The translations under genes and the position numbers were made by a program. From a virus, in IMG/VR virus record IMGVR_UViG_3300042503_001394, positions 1 to 27,048 of that record: a stretch of 27,048 nt of DNA; one strand, written 5' to 3'. Below the pieces are notes generated by a model that did not search any database, was not told the DNA's origin, and saw nothing but the letters and a program-made list of their open reading frames with translations. Shown piece by piece: positions 1 to 7,954 of the stretch (position 1 is the stretch's first letter; every line of letters starts with the position of its first letter).

Positions 1-378
1 ACTAGTGTATTTGTCAAAAAAGTTTAAAATTTTGCGCTTATTTTTATCAGATATTTTACTGTATTGCCCATCTAAAAAGTATACCCAGTCTTGTTTTATG
101 TCATTAAAATCAAAGACATAAATCATCATTTTAGGTAGTTCATGTTTTTCTACTAATCTATTATGATTTAGTAGTTTATCATTCTCAAACTTTTTAAATG
201 GAGCATCAATTCTATTTTCATATGTACATATGTACCTAATATCCTCAGAGCTGTGCTTACCTTCCCATGCAATATAAGTATTTAAGGGAACGGCAGGAGC
301 ACCTCTTTTTATGTCTAGAAGCGGATATAAAAACAATCTAGACTTTTGAAAATAATTCGTGTAAAGCGCAGTTAACAT
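1..378 (-). CDS. Conserved crAss-like phage protein, 3' end cut by window edge
   Basis: An ATG at 378 opens a frame that runs without a stop for 126 codons to the window edge, so the C-terminus is missing. The product begins MLTALYTNYFQKSR and later has YICTYENRID and YVFDFNDIKQDW. I recognise this general pattern from crAss-like phage proteins of unknown function but can name no domain. There is no signal peptide or membrane segment. It lies 9 nt downstream of the PD-(D/E)XK nuclease gene and is probably the next gene of the same leftward transcript. The phage-family recognition is from memory; the coding call rests on the clean open frame, start position and spacing. Confidence 0.8.
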   Translation of the reverse strand, partial: MLTALYTNYFQKSRLFLYPLLDIKRGAPAVPLNTYIAWEGKHSSEDIRYICTYENRIDAPFKKFENDKLLNHNRLVEKHELPKMMIYVFDFNDIKQDWVYFLDGQYSKISDKNKRKILNFFDKYTS

Positions 379-387
379 GATATAAAT

Positions 388-1386
388 TTACAAGGTTACT
401 GAATATGTTGCTAAAGAGTAGGGTAAATTGTAATCTTTATTATCATAATGGTATTGAGCAATTTTCAGAACTTCGTTTAGATTTTCTTGCCACTGATTCA
501 TAGTATTTTCAGAAACTTGAAATGGATAAACTTGATTGTAGTTATCCACAACGTTAAAGGTAAATACAATTTTCCAGTTAGCACTTTCAGGATAATTATT
601 TTTAAGGTAGTGTTTTACTAATCTTAAGTAGATAGCTGCTTGTAAATCATATCTGTAATAATCAACAGTTTCTGGAAACTTTTGGATAGGTTTTCCTGTT
701 GTTTTAAGATCATTAATAAATATAACTTGACTTGCAAAATCAATACTTAAGTTATCTACTATACCTTTTAAACCAAAACTATAATTTTCTAAATCCATTG
801 CTAACTCTAATTCATTTAATGCTTGTTCCGTATTCATTAAACTCATTACAGTTCTTTCAGATTTAATACTTAGTAAAGTTTCTTCTACTTTAGTTTTAGT
901 CTCTTGATCAATAGCGGTTCTATTACCTTTATTAATCAAAAAGTTAAAATAATCTATATTGTCAGAAGTTAGTATTTTATCTATTCTTTGCTGATCGGTT
1001 TTTAAAGTTTGATGTAAATTCATAGATAATAATACTTGAATAATATCATCCTCAAAATCATTTAAAGTTTTTCCAGATAGCTCTTCAGAATTGTATTTGT
1101 TAAAAATGTCATGTACTATTTGTTTGTTATTACCTGATGGTACTTTACCCGGAACAATAGTAAAATAGTCATCAAATTTTTCAGGTTCTAGTAAAAGGCA
1201 GTGGAGCAACCTGCCTTCTACTAAGTGTGAGTCTAAAGACTCTTCTTTTTCACGTAAAACATAATGCTTATAAAACATTTTAGGTGAAAATAATAACTTG
1301 TTTAATGAAGAATAACTGAAATAAAATTTACTATTGTAAAAATTAATCAGTTCTTGTGATGAGATATCAATTGTATTTAGCATCAT
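388..1386 (-). CDS. PD-(D/E)XK nuclease (RecE/RecB/Cas4-like superfamily)
   Basis: Predicted metal-dependent DNA exonuclease of the PD-(D/E)XK superfamily, probably acting in the cytoplasm in resection or recombination of phage DNA. The 332-aa product has an N-terminal SSLNKLLFSP element, a histidine motif VEGRLLH (residues 56-62), and the core GIVDN...FINDLKTTG, which gives D211, D226 and K228 as the likely active site. It is followed by the helix DYYRYDLQAAIYLRL, whose Gln/Tyr pattern usually sits behind the active site in RecB/Cas4-like members. Two adjacent ATGs (1386 and 1383) are possible starts. Its 5' end overlaps the preceding gene by 20 nt, suggesting coupled translation. The superfamily is well supported; the substrate (linear dsDNA end or another structure) is inferred. 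Confidence 0.88.
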   Translation of the reverse strand: MMLNTIDISSQELINFYNSKFYFSYSSLNKLLFSPKMFYKHYVLREKEESLDSHLVEGRLLHCLLLEPEKFDDYFTIVPGKVPSGNNKQIVHDIFNKYNSEELSGKTLNDFEDDIIQVLLSMNLHQTLKTDQQRIDKILTSDNIDYFNFLINKGNRTAIDQETKTKVEETLLSIKSERTVMSLMNTEQALNELELAMDLENYSFGLKGIVDNLSIDFASQVIFINDLKTTGKPIQKFPETVDYYRYDLQAAIYLRLVKHYLKNNYPESANWKIVFTFNVVDNYNQVYPFQVSENTMNQWQENLNEVLKIAQYHYDNKDYNLPYSLATYSVTL

Positions 1387-2404
1387 TTATATTAATTAAG
1401 TATTTACCATTACACAACTCATTTAAACCAGAATCTTCAATATAAAATGAAGCGGGTGTATAAGTTGTATAACCCATATTAGATTTGATACTTACATCTT
1501 TAAGAATCATATGCTTCACTATAATATCAAGATTATCTATTGTAAGAATATTTTTTTGCTTTAATAATTTTAAAGATTGTGCTACACTTACCCCCATATT
1601 ATTGTGATAAAGACTCCAATAGTCAAGTAACGATTTAAAATTTACATGTTTTTTAGTAGATTGACTTTCTAAAGAATAACGGTATTCATAAAACAAACAT
1701 AATAAATAAGCAGCACTTTTTTTGTATTGACAATTAGCCATTAATTCCATAGCTAACATTGTATTAGCACTTTCACCGCTATTTATCATAACTGCTAACT
1801 GTTTATAATTTTCTTCATCAATTACTAAACCATCAGCATTTACTTTTTCCAATAAAATATCACTATGAACTAATTTTTTACCAGTAATTTCGTGATACTG
1901 CTCAGAATCATTTATTACATGAACAATCTTATAATTAATTAAATCATAAATATCAAGACTAAAATTATCATCTACGTGTTCTGTTATAAAATTTTTAGCA
2001 TGATAGTTATCTAATACAATAAATTTATAAGGATACTCTTCTATAGAAAAACCATCAAACAAACTGTCCTCAAAAAGTTCTTTTGGTAAGGTATCAATTT
2101 TCATAACATTATAGCTAGAGCTATTAAACTTAGATTTTAACCCATCTATATTTGTTATGTATGTATTTGATTTATCAAGATGACTGACTAATTTACAATC
2201 TGTTGTTTTAATATAATCTCTAAGTTTTGTTCTTGGAAGATTTATTTCAGGATCTACAAAGATTACTGAATCTTTATCAGGAGTAAATTCTACAAAAAGT
2301 TTATTTAACTTTTCAAGATCTCCATTTAAAATATCATTATACTGTAATACAAGACTGTTGTCATGATAATTACCACGGAAAAAAGCTACATTATTTAATA
2401 TCAT
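1367..2404 (-). CDS. Hypothetical phage protein, 345 aa
   Basis: A 345-codon frame from ATG 2404, first gene after the terminator at about 2.42 kb and overlapping the nuclease gene by 20 nt. I recognise no domain. The N-terminal part (residues 1-60) alternates short strands and helices with VIFVDPEINLP, which looks loosely like the hydrophobic strand and Asp of a nucleotide-binding or nuclease fold, but no Walker A is visible. The C-terminal third is helical (SAAYLLCLFYEYRYSL, GVSVAQSLKLLKQKN). Position suggests co-expression with the nuclease. Function unknown. Confidence 0.85.
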   Translation of the reverse strand: MILNNVAFFRGNYHDNSLVLQYNDILNGDLEKLNKLFVEFTPDKDSVIFVDPEINLPRTKLRDYIKTTDCKLVSHLDKSNTYITNIDGLKSKFNSSSYNVMKIDTLPKELFEDSLFDGFSIEEYPYKFIVLDNYHAKNFITEHVDDNFSLDIYDLINYKIVHVINDSEQYHEITGKKLVHSDILLEKVNADGLVIDEENYKQLAVMINSGESANTMLAMELMANCQYKKSAAYLLCLFYEYRYSLESQSTKKHVNFKSLLDYWSLYHNNMGVSVAQSLKLLKQKNILTIDNLDIIVKHMILKDVSIKSNMGYTTYTPASFYIEDSGLNELCNGKYLININDAKYN

Positions 2405-2413
2405 AATTTAAAA

Positions 2414-2440
2414 GTATAAAAGGGGGATTTCTCCCCCCAT
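2414..2440 (-). terminator. Intrinsic terminator after the MoxR-VWA unit
   Basis: On the minus strand a G-run (2433-2438) and a C-run (2422-2426) form a GC stem with a 6-nt loop, followed by TTTTATAC. It lies directly past the stop of the MoxR gene and ends the primase-RuvC-SPL-VWA-MoxR unit. The unbroken G5/C5 stem is unusual in this AT-rich DNA. Confidence 0.85.
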
Positions 2441-2446
2441 TAATAA

Positions 2447-3619
2447 TTATTTCATTGCCATTTTAGCTACTTGAACATTATTCAAAAGCTTTGCAAATTT
2501 AACCTTGTGATTACCGATTAGTTCTTTAATGATGTAGTATTTAAGATCATCATTAAATCCTTCACAATCAGTAGTTAATTTAATTAATCTATTTATCACT
2601 GCTTGATCTACTTTATTGCTGTCTGCTAATGCACTACAGAAGTTAATTACACGAGTTGCAATTACACTGCTAATATCTGCTCTGAAATTACCAGCTACAT
2701 TAACACTGTCATTTAATAAACCTATTACATAAGATTCATTAGTATGTGTAATTAAATCTTTTGGAGAAACAATCTTATCTAACTTATTATTGATAAATGC
2801 AGTAAACAATGTACTAGCTTCTGGACCTATTGCTCCTTCACCTAACATTTGAATCATAGGTAGATTCTTTTCAAAATCTTCTATAGTAGCAATAGCATTA
2901 AAGAAAGTAACAAATGCACGAGCATTGTATCTTTCAGTTATCAATTCAGGATTAAACAATAAAAAGTTGATTGCACGAGTATCTAGCTTATCTTTCTCTG
3001 CCCATTGTGCCCACACATCAATATCAAATTTCATATTGATATTTATAAATCTTGTTTTTTGGGCTGTGTCTAGTGTAGTCACATTGTAATTACCGTTGTC
3101 AGGGTTTGAACTTAAGATTACAGTACTACCTTTAGGTAAAGCCCATGATACAAATTGCTGTCTGTCACACAATTCCATAATAGCCTGCATAAACATTGGA
3201 TTAGCACGACTAAAGTCATCCAAAAACAATATTACAGGTTTATCTACATCTGAAATCCACTCTGGTTTAGCATAGGACATTCTGTGTTTACCTGATGGTG
3301 TGTACTGAGATTTAACGTACATAGATATCATGTTTTCCGGAACCCACTTTTCTACATCACCTTTTACAACTTGATATTCTTTTAATGGGAAACCTGAAAG
3401 CTCACCAACTTCTTCTAATTCAGCTAAATTTAGCTTAATAAAATGCATATCTAATTCTTTAGCTAATTCTATAATAGCTGAGGTCTTGCCGATACCGGAC
3501 TCACCTTCCACATTAATAGCAATAGGGTTCTTGTTTTCCATCTGGATAACTTGATTATTTTTAATCAAGTGTGTTAATATACCTTTTAATTCTTTAGCGT
3601 TTAATTCAATTTGTTTCAT
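2447..3619 (-). CDS. MoxR-like AAA+ ATPase
   Basis: AAA+ ATPase of the MoxR type, which usually works with a von Willebrand A (VWA) partner to remodel or mature a target protein. The 390-aa product has Walker A GESGIGKTS (residues 39-47), Walker B LFLDDF (131-136) followed by SRANPMFMQAIMELC as in MoxR proteins, and a sensor-1 strand ILSSNPDN leading into TLDTAQKTRF, the arginine-bearing region. The C-terminal 150 residues are helical. The ATG at 3619 overlaps the stop of the VWA gene by 4 nt (ATGA), so the pair is almost certainly co-translated. It is the last gene before the terminator. The target is unknown; phage MoxR-VWA pairs have no settled role that I can cite. Confidence 0.93.
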   Translation of the reverse strand: MKQIELNAKELKGILTHLIKNNQVIQMENKNPIAINVEGESGIGKTSAIIELAKELDMHFIKLNLAELEEVGELSGFPLKEYQVVKGDVEKWVPENMISMYVKSQYTPSGKHRMSYAKPEWISDVDKPVILFLDDFSRANPMFMQAIMELCDRQQFVSWALPKGSTVILSSNPDNGNYNVTTLDTAQKTRFININMKFDIDVWAQWAEKDKLDTRAINFLLFNPELITERYNARAFVTFFNAIATIEDFEKNLPMIQMLGEGAIGPEASTLFTAFINNKLDKIVSPKDLITHTNESYVIGLLNDSVNVAGNFRADISSVIATRVINFCSALADSNKVDQAVINRLIKLTTDCEGFNDDLKYYIIKELIGNHKVKFAKLLNNVQVAKMAMK

Positions 3620-4827
3620 AACTCTAGTCTGATAACCTTTCCTGGAAGGTCGTTATTAATTTTTGATCTTTCTGATAGTACCCATAATACAGGGTTTCTT
3701 GGTTTTACTTCAGTCCAACATTCTCCGTCAGTAAAATAGATTAAACTGTTGTACTTATTTCTATTCTCATTAAAGTACTCCAGCACGGGGTCAAATTCTG
3801 TACCTCCTCTACCATGAAACTTCATTTCAAAAGTACCTTTGTATTCATCAATACTTCTGATATGGGTATCACATTGGATAATAGTTACATCTACACCTGT
3901 TTTCCAAATATGATATATTTCATTCATGAATTCTTCTAATTCTGAGTCAGATACTGAACCAGAAACGTCTATACCTAATAAAAGATTTTGTTTTCTTTTA
4001 ATTTTAATACCTGCAGCATCTGGAAACTTAATGTTTTCTTTTCTTCTAGATTTCTTTATATAGACCTTAGCAGAAGTACCTATAAATAATCTTAGATAAC
4101 CTTTCCAATCAAATTTAGGTGGTTCTATTTGTTTAAGAGCTATAAGATAATCTTTAATATTTCCAGGCACAGTACCTCTTTTCTTTTCAGTCATCTCAGC
4201 AGCTTGTTCTAATACTCTGTCTAACTGAGCTTTCATTACTCTTTCTTCAGATTCAGATAATCCTTCAAACTCTCCCCAAGTACTATGATCAGGTAATTGA
4301 GGATCACCATTACCTGGTTGACTACCTTCTATTTGATCTAATAAAGAATCTAATGCTTGAGATCCGGAAGAACCTGTTTGTTCTTTTTGATCTTGAGCTT
4401 GCATAAGTTTCTCATAGTAATAATGAGTACTTTTATTAGGCTCTAAATTTAGTTCAGGAAAAAGCTCAAGCTTCATTCCTCCTTCTGGCAAATAATCATC
4501 ACTAATAGTTTGGTTAATTACTAAGTCCATAGCTATGTTAGCTATTTTCTTATCTTTAAAATTAAACCATTGAGTTAAGTGATTATATGCTATATGCATT
4601 GCTTCATGTTGAATTAAACCTTCTCTATGAAGTTTGGGTAAATTTGTAAAGAATTCTTCATTAATAGCAAGTTGAAAGTTTATTCCATTCTTACTTACTC
4701 CAGCTGTTGGTAAGTCTTTTCTCCATACTTTATTCATCATAAGTATAAAGAAGCCCCAATACATTTCCCGGAACATTAATTCTTTACAAGCTTTACTTAA
4801 GAGTTCTTCTCTATTTTGTAAACTCAT
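3616..4827 (-). CDS. VWA-domain protein with N-terminal HExxH metallopeptidase-like domain
   Basis: Partner of the MoxR ATPase. The 403-aa product has two parts. The N-terminal domain (about residues 1-130) carries HEAMH (74-78) within a zinc-peptidase-like helix, with IANIAMDLVINQ following, as in the DUF2201 N-terminal family. A low-complexity Gln/Ser/Gly/Asp linker covers about 145-200. The C-terminal VWA domain has the MIDAS motif DVSGS (287-291), a GRGGTEF threonine loop and LIYFTDGE, the usual metal-site elements. This order is the one known from VWA-like peptidase proteins paired with MoxR ATPases. Metal binding is strongly suggested. Whether it still cleaves peptides is open. The start lies 12 nt from the SPL-like gene, in the same unit. 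Confidence 0.92.
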   Translation of the reverse strand: MSLQNREELLSKACKELMFREMYWGFFILMMNKVWRKDLPTAGVSKNGINFQLAINEEFFTNLPKLHREGLIQHEAMHIAYNHLTQWFNFKDKKIANIAMDLVINQTISDDYLPEGGMKLELFPELNLEPNKSTHYYYEKLMQAQDQKEQTGSSGSQALDSLLDQIEGSQPGNGDPQLPDHSTWGEFEGLSESEERVMKAQLDRVLEQAAEMTEKKRGTVPGNIKDYLIALKQIEPPKFDWKGYLRLFIGTSAKVYIKKSRRKENIKFPDAAGIKIKRKQNLLLGIDVSGSVSDSELEEFMNEIYHIWKTGVDVTIIQCDTHIRSIDEYKGTFEMKFHGRGGTEFDPVLEYFNENRNKYNSLIYFTDGECWTEVKPRNPVLWVLSERSKINNDLPGKVIRLEL

Positions 4828-4839
4828 AAATTTTTGTTA

Positions 4840-5697
4840 TTAAAATATGTATCTAATTGTATTCCAAGGTATAATGCTATCATGTAATTCAACCCATTGT
4901 TTTATGTATTGAGATTTTAGATCATGTTTATACCTTATATTATTCCCACCGTACTGTGATGTTTTATTTTCTTGAATTTCAGGTTTCCAAAGTAGTTCTT
5001 CTCCAAATAAACTGTTATCCAAATTATACTGATGTTTTCCTTCATTATGAGTAAGAAATATTACTTCAGCTTTTACTTTGTCTTTGTATTCCACACCACC
5101 TTGAACTTTTCTAAATAACTCACCATATTCTATAAGCCAATCTTTTTCTACAATTACGGGAGAAAAATTTATGTGAACATCATATCCTGCTTTAATAAAC
5201 CTATCTATATTTTTTATTCTAAGATCTATTGAAGTTGTGTTAGGTTCAAGTTTATTAGCATATTTCTCAGGCATAAGACTGAATCTTATTCTGATTTTAC
5301 CTTCTGGATTATAAGTTAATAAATCTTCATTTACATATTTAGTAGCAAAGGATCCCATAGCTTTAGGATGATTCTTAAAAAAGTCAAATACTTTACGCCA
5401 ATCATAATGTTTAGCATGTAAAGCCATATCTGAATTACAACCTAAATCATAACTTACAAACTCAGGATGAGTTTGATTAGGTTTTTCTACATCAGCAAAC
5501 CATACATGATGATCAATTTCTGTAAGTATATCATTAATATTAGTTGCTACATCTACACCTTCTGTTTTATATCTTTTACAATAACAATAAGAGCATTGAA
5601 AACCGCAACCCATTATTATAGTAGGAGTTAAAAAATCAGTTGATCTACCGCTAGGTCTAATAATTAAATTTTTGCGTTTTGTGTTTACTAAAGACAT
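4840..5697 (-). CDS. Radical SAM protein, spore photoproduct lyase-like
   Basis: Likely a radical S-adenosylmethionine enzyme of the spore photoproduct lyase (SPL) family, which reverses a thymine dimer without excision. The 285-aa product has C31-x3-C35-x2-C38 in MGCGFQCSYCYC, the 4Fe-4S cluster motif. The only cysteine beyond the cluster region is C87 (DLGCNSDMALHAKHYDW), 56 residues after C31. In Bacillus SPL the hydrogen-donor cysteine lies about 51 residues after the first cluster cysteine, so C87 may be its equivalent. That is inference, not an alignment. The stretch KIRIRFSLMPE and the following IDLRIKNIDRFIKAGYDVHINFSPV fit the radical SAM barrel. It is shorter than Bacillus SPL. Such genes occur in crAss-like phages; the phage substrate is not established. 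Confidence 0.85.
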   Translation of the reverse strand: MSLVNTKRKNLIIRPSGRSTDFLTPTIIMGCGFQCSYCYCKRYKTEGVDVATNINDILTEIDHHVWFADVEKPNQTHPEFVSYDLGCNSDMALHAKHYDWRKVFDFFKNHPKAMGSFATKYVNEDLLTYNPEGKIRIRFSLMPEKYANKLEPNTTSIDLRIKNIDRFIKAGYDVHINFSPVIVEKDWLIEYGELFRKVQGGVEYKDKVKAEVIFLTHNEGKHQYNLDNSLFGEELLWKPEIQENKTSQYGGNNIRYKHDLKSQYIKQWVELHDSIIPWNTIRYIF

Positions 5698-5804
5698 TTA
5701 TTTATGAATTTTGTTTCTAATAGTAAAAAGCAATACTTTTTTACGTAAATAACTAATAATTAAGTATTTAAGTGCTAATATTTGCCGAACTCTTTTCGGA
5801 AAAT

Positions 5805-6290
5805 TTATAGGTTTTTTCTTTTAGCATATTCTGCAATTAATAAAGCATCTATTACACCATCTTGGTTTGTAGTTTGTCTTGAAGTTGTTCTAAAAGATAC
5901 ATTAGGAAAGAGTCTGATAGCAGCTATTTCAGCCATAGCTTTAGTGTCTCTTTTACCATCTTTTCTTGTTACTTCGGAAACACCCTGGAACATTTCTTTT
6001 TGCCAAGTTTTTGCAGCAACTTCTATAAACGGTATTTGATTTAAAGTACAAATAGTTTCTAATATACCTACTTGATGACCCATTGAAAATGCAGTATGTT
6101 TAGTAGTACCATATATAGAATTTAACTTTTCAAAAACCACTATAGAATTAAGATGGTTAATTAACTTAGCTAATTCTTTTATATCAATAGAATTACCTAT
6201 TGTAGGCATTTTATGTAAAACAACATGACCATTATTTAAAATAGCTATGCCTCCGCTTTTACCTATGTCTACTCCTATGTATTCTTTCAT
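5805..6290 (-). CDS. RuvC-like Holliday junction resolvase
   Basis: Endonuclease with the RNase H fold of RuvC, expected to cut four-way DNA junctions arising from phage replication and recombination. The 161-aa length is close to bacterial RuvC (about 170). Motifs in order: YIGVDIGKSGGIA with D8; VVFEKLN with E54; and the C-terminal NQDGVIDALLIAEYA with D144 and D148, giving the usual acidic set. A SMGHQVGILE helix and the EVAAKTWQKEMF segment match RuvC secondary structure. The start at 6290 overlaps the stop of the upstream small gene by 4 nt (ATGA). About 107 nt without a gene separate it from the SPL-like gene. Confidence 0.93.
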   Translation of the reverse strand: MKEYIGVDIGKSGGIAILNNGHVVLHKMPTIGNSIDIKELAKLINHLNSIVVFEKLNSIYGTTKHTAFSMGHQVGILETICTLNQIPFIEVAAKTWQKEMFQGVSEVTRKDGKRDTKAMAEIAAIRLFPNVSFRTTSRQTTNQDGVIDALLIAEYAKRKNL

Positions 6291-6508
6291 ATATTATATT
6301 TTTTTACAAAATAGTTTACAACATCCGGGATATACTTTTTGTAACCAGACTGATTGTCCATACACCATTTCTTAACTTCTTCTTTTGAAGTAAAAGGTGC
6401 TTGCCAAGACTGTTTATTCATTATCATGTCCATAACTGGTTCTAGTTCATTAATAAACATACCAGCTGTCCATCCTTCCCAAATATGTTTTTCTAGATTA
6501 ACTTTCAT
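6287..6508 (-). CDS. Small hypothetical protein, 73 aa
   Basis: Short, Trp-rich frame (HIWEGWTAGMFINELEP, SWQAPFTSKEEVKKWC) between the RuvC gene (4-nt overlap) and another small gene (11-nt overlap). The interlocked starts and stops support a real gene. No domain recognised and no membrane segment. Confidence 0.75.
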   Translation of the reverse strand: MKVNLEKHIWEGWTAGMFINELEPVMDMIMNKQSWQAPFTSKEEVKKWCMDNQSGYKKYIPDVVNYFVKKYNI

Positions 6509-6722
6509 AAATTTCCTTTTTTAGTTTATTTTCAACATCAAGTAAAGCACCTTGAGATACTGAAGGTACCCCATTAATCTGTAAATAACCTTTACCTTTT
6601 TTAACGCATGTACTTATTGTTTCAGTAATTGCGTCATATTGAACCTTTTTAATCAATTCTTCAATTTCTTCAAAATTTGGTTCAAGTATAAAATCTTTTA
6701 AATAATCTGAAGCTTTAATCAT
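6498..6722 (-). CDS. Small hypothetical protein, 74 aa
   Basis: A 74-codon frame whose ATG at 6722 overlaps the primase stop by 4 nt and whose end overlaps the next gene by 11 nt. It is helical, with an acidic first half (EPNFEEIEELIKKVQ) and GKGYLQINGVPSVSQ in the middle. No family recognised. Position between primase and RuvC suggests a replication or repair accessory role, which is inference only. Confidence 0.72.
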   Translation of the reverse strand: MIKASDYLKDFILEPNFEEIEELIKKVQYDAITETISTCVKKGKGYLQINGVPSVSQGALLDVENKLKKEIYES

Positions 6723-7891
6723 GTTTTCTGTTTTTGTATGTCAATTTCTCTTTGTAAATACCATAAAGCTTTTTCAAGATCTTGTATATGTTTATCAGGA
6801 TCTTTTTTTCCAGCTCTGGAAATGTATTTTACTACGTTACCAAGACAAAAACCTAAGTCCCAAGCCTCAATAACTTTTATGGCTTCATAAGGATTTGTCT
6901 CTCCCCCGTAATGTTCAGGATGATTTACGTTGCTCATTTCTTTTAATTGTTTAATAAGTTCATTTCTTACTGCTAATTGACCATGGTCTCTTACTGAGTC
7001 TGATAAATCTTTAGATAACTCCAGCTCTAATGTTATAGTGTCATAATAAGTGTTGTATTTTTCTGAAGCAATTTTTCCAGCAGTATCATTATCAAATAAT
7101 ACAAAGATTCTTTTGTATTTAGTTTTAAGATTACTTATTATATGTAAAGGAATAATTGAGTTTTCACTATCAGGAGCTAAACTTTCAAAATTTGAAAACC
7201 CTAAAGATTTAAAACTTAATAGATCTTTTAAACTAGAAACTAGTATAAGATTGTCAACTTTATAATCTAACTGATCCCAACCTTGTAGATAATTCTTTAC
7301 TTTCAAAAACTTTTTGTCTAAATTTTTAGGTTGGTAAATTTTTATCAATTCTCCTAACTTGTTGAAATAGCCATAGATATAATCTTTTCTTACTGTAAAT
7401 GATGACACTGTACCATCAAGATTTGGTTTAGACATTGTGTAAAACTCTAAAGGATAAACTTCATAAGTTTCTAAACTTTTAGAGTTTATTTTAAAAGCTG
7501 TCCAATAGTCTGAATCAAGTTGATTCCAAGATCTGATTTGATAATCACTTACTTTATATTTTTCTTCAGGTATAATTTCAGCTTTTATTGTTTCAGGAGA
7601 GTTTATATAATCATTATATACTTTTTCATAGGCTTCCGGATAAGTAATACTTTCTAGTAAACTTACTAAACGGATACCATTACCTCCGTGCCCGGAACTA
7701 AAATCTTTAAATCTATAGGTACCTTTACCTGTATCATAGTATATAAACATGCTAGGATCATTATCTCCACTGTTAAATACTGATTTCATTTTAATATCCT
7801 GACCGTTTAACTGTGGTAAGTTAAGATATTTTTCAAATATCCATTCATCCGGTATATGTATGTATTCTATTAAGTTTTCTATTGATATCAT
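6719..7891 (-). CDS. Toprim primase fused to a C-terminal DUF3310 domain
   Basis: Probable DNA primase of the DnaG/Toprim type with an added domain. Residues 35-80 (GDNDPSMFIYY, GTYRFKDFSSGHGGNGI) resemble the primase zinc-binding-domain fold, but the zinc cysteines are absent. The Toprim domain spans about 213-310: LILVSSLKDLLSFKSLGF, where the usual catalytic Glu position is Ser, then LFDNDTAGK with D267 and D269, then SKDLSDSVRDHG. Residues 319-390 (VNHPEHYGG, YEAIKVIEAW, GFCLGNVVKYISRAGKK, DLEKALWYLQREI) match DUF3310, normally a separate small phage protein. An internal ATG at 6937 starts MSNVNHPEHYGG, exactly where a stand-alone DUF3310 would begin, so a 72-aa second product is possible. 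The start at 7891 lies just past a promoter-terminator overlap. The Ser for Glu change is seen in other phage Toprim proteins as I recall. Confidence 0.87.
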   Translation of the reverse strand: MISIENLIEYIHIPDEWIFEKYLNLPQLNGQDIKMKSVFNSGDNDPSMFIYYDTGKGTYRFKDFSSGHGGNGIRLVSLLESITYPEAYEKVYNDYINSPETIKAEIIPEEKYKVSDYQIRSWNQLDSDYWTAFKINSKSLETYEVYPLEFYTMSKPNLDGTVSSFTVRKDYIYGYFNKLGELIKIYQPKNLDKKFLKVKNYLQGWDQLDYKVDNLILVSSLKDLLSFKSLGFSNFESLAPDSENSIIPLHIISNLKTKYKRIFVLFDNDTAGKIASEKYNTYYDTITLELELSKDLSDSVRDHGQLAVRNELIKQLKEMSNVNHPEHYGGETNPYEAIKVIEAWDLGFCLGNVVKYISRAGKKDPDKHIQDLEKALWYLQREIDIQKQKT

Positions 7892-7899
7892 ATGTTTAA

Positions 7900-7931
7900 T
7901 AAAAAAGGAGGGTTACAAAGATAACCCTCCT
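7900..7931 (-). terminator. Intrinsic terminator after SSB
   Basis: A perfect 10-bp inverted repeat (906-915 with 922-931, loop of 6) followed on the minus strand by TTTTTT. It ends the long replication unit just past the SSB stop. The loop and 3' arm contain the -7 element of a promoter for the primase unit. Confidence 0.9.
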
Positions 7932-7945
7932 GTTGATATTAGCAA
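7916..7945 (-). promoter_or_regulatory. Bacteroidota-type promoter for the primase unit, inside the terminator
   Basis: Minus strand reads TTG (945-943), a 19-nt spacer, then TATCTTTG (923-916), a full match to the TTG-N17-23-TAnnTTTG pattern known for the primary sigma factor of Bacteroidota. Transcription would start roughly 15-20 nt upstream of the primase ATG. The -7 element falls in the loop and arm of the terminator hairpin. Confidence 0.6.
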
Positions 7946-7954
7946 ATAAATATC

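Noticed and set aside
5784-5806. Hairpin CCGAA...TTCGG near the RuvC stop as a terminator
   Set aside because: The stem is short and no T tract follows on the minus strand.
5782-6039. Plus-strand open frame over the RuvC gene
   Set aside because: It mirrors a strongly supported RuvC gene on the other strand, has no family look, and lacks spacing that fits any neighbour.
7050-7265. Plus-strand open frame over the primase
   Set aside because: Antisense to the Toprim domain; composition is that of a shadow frame.
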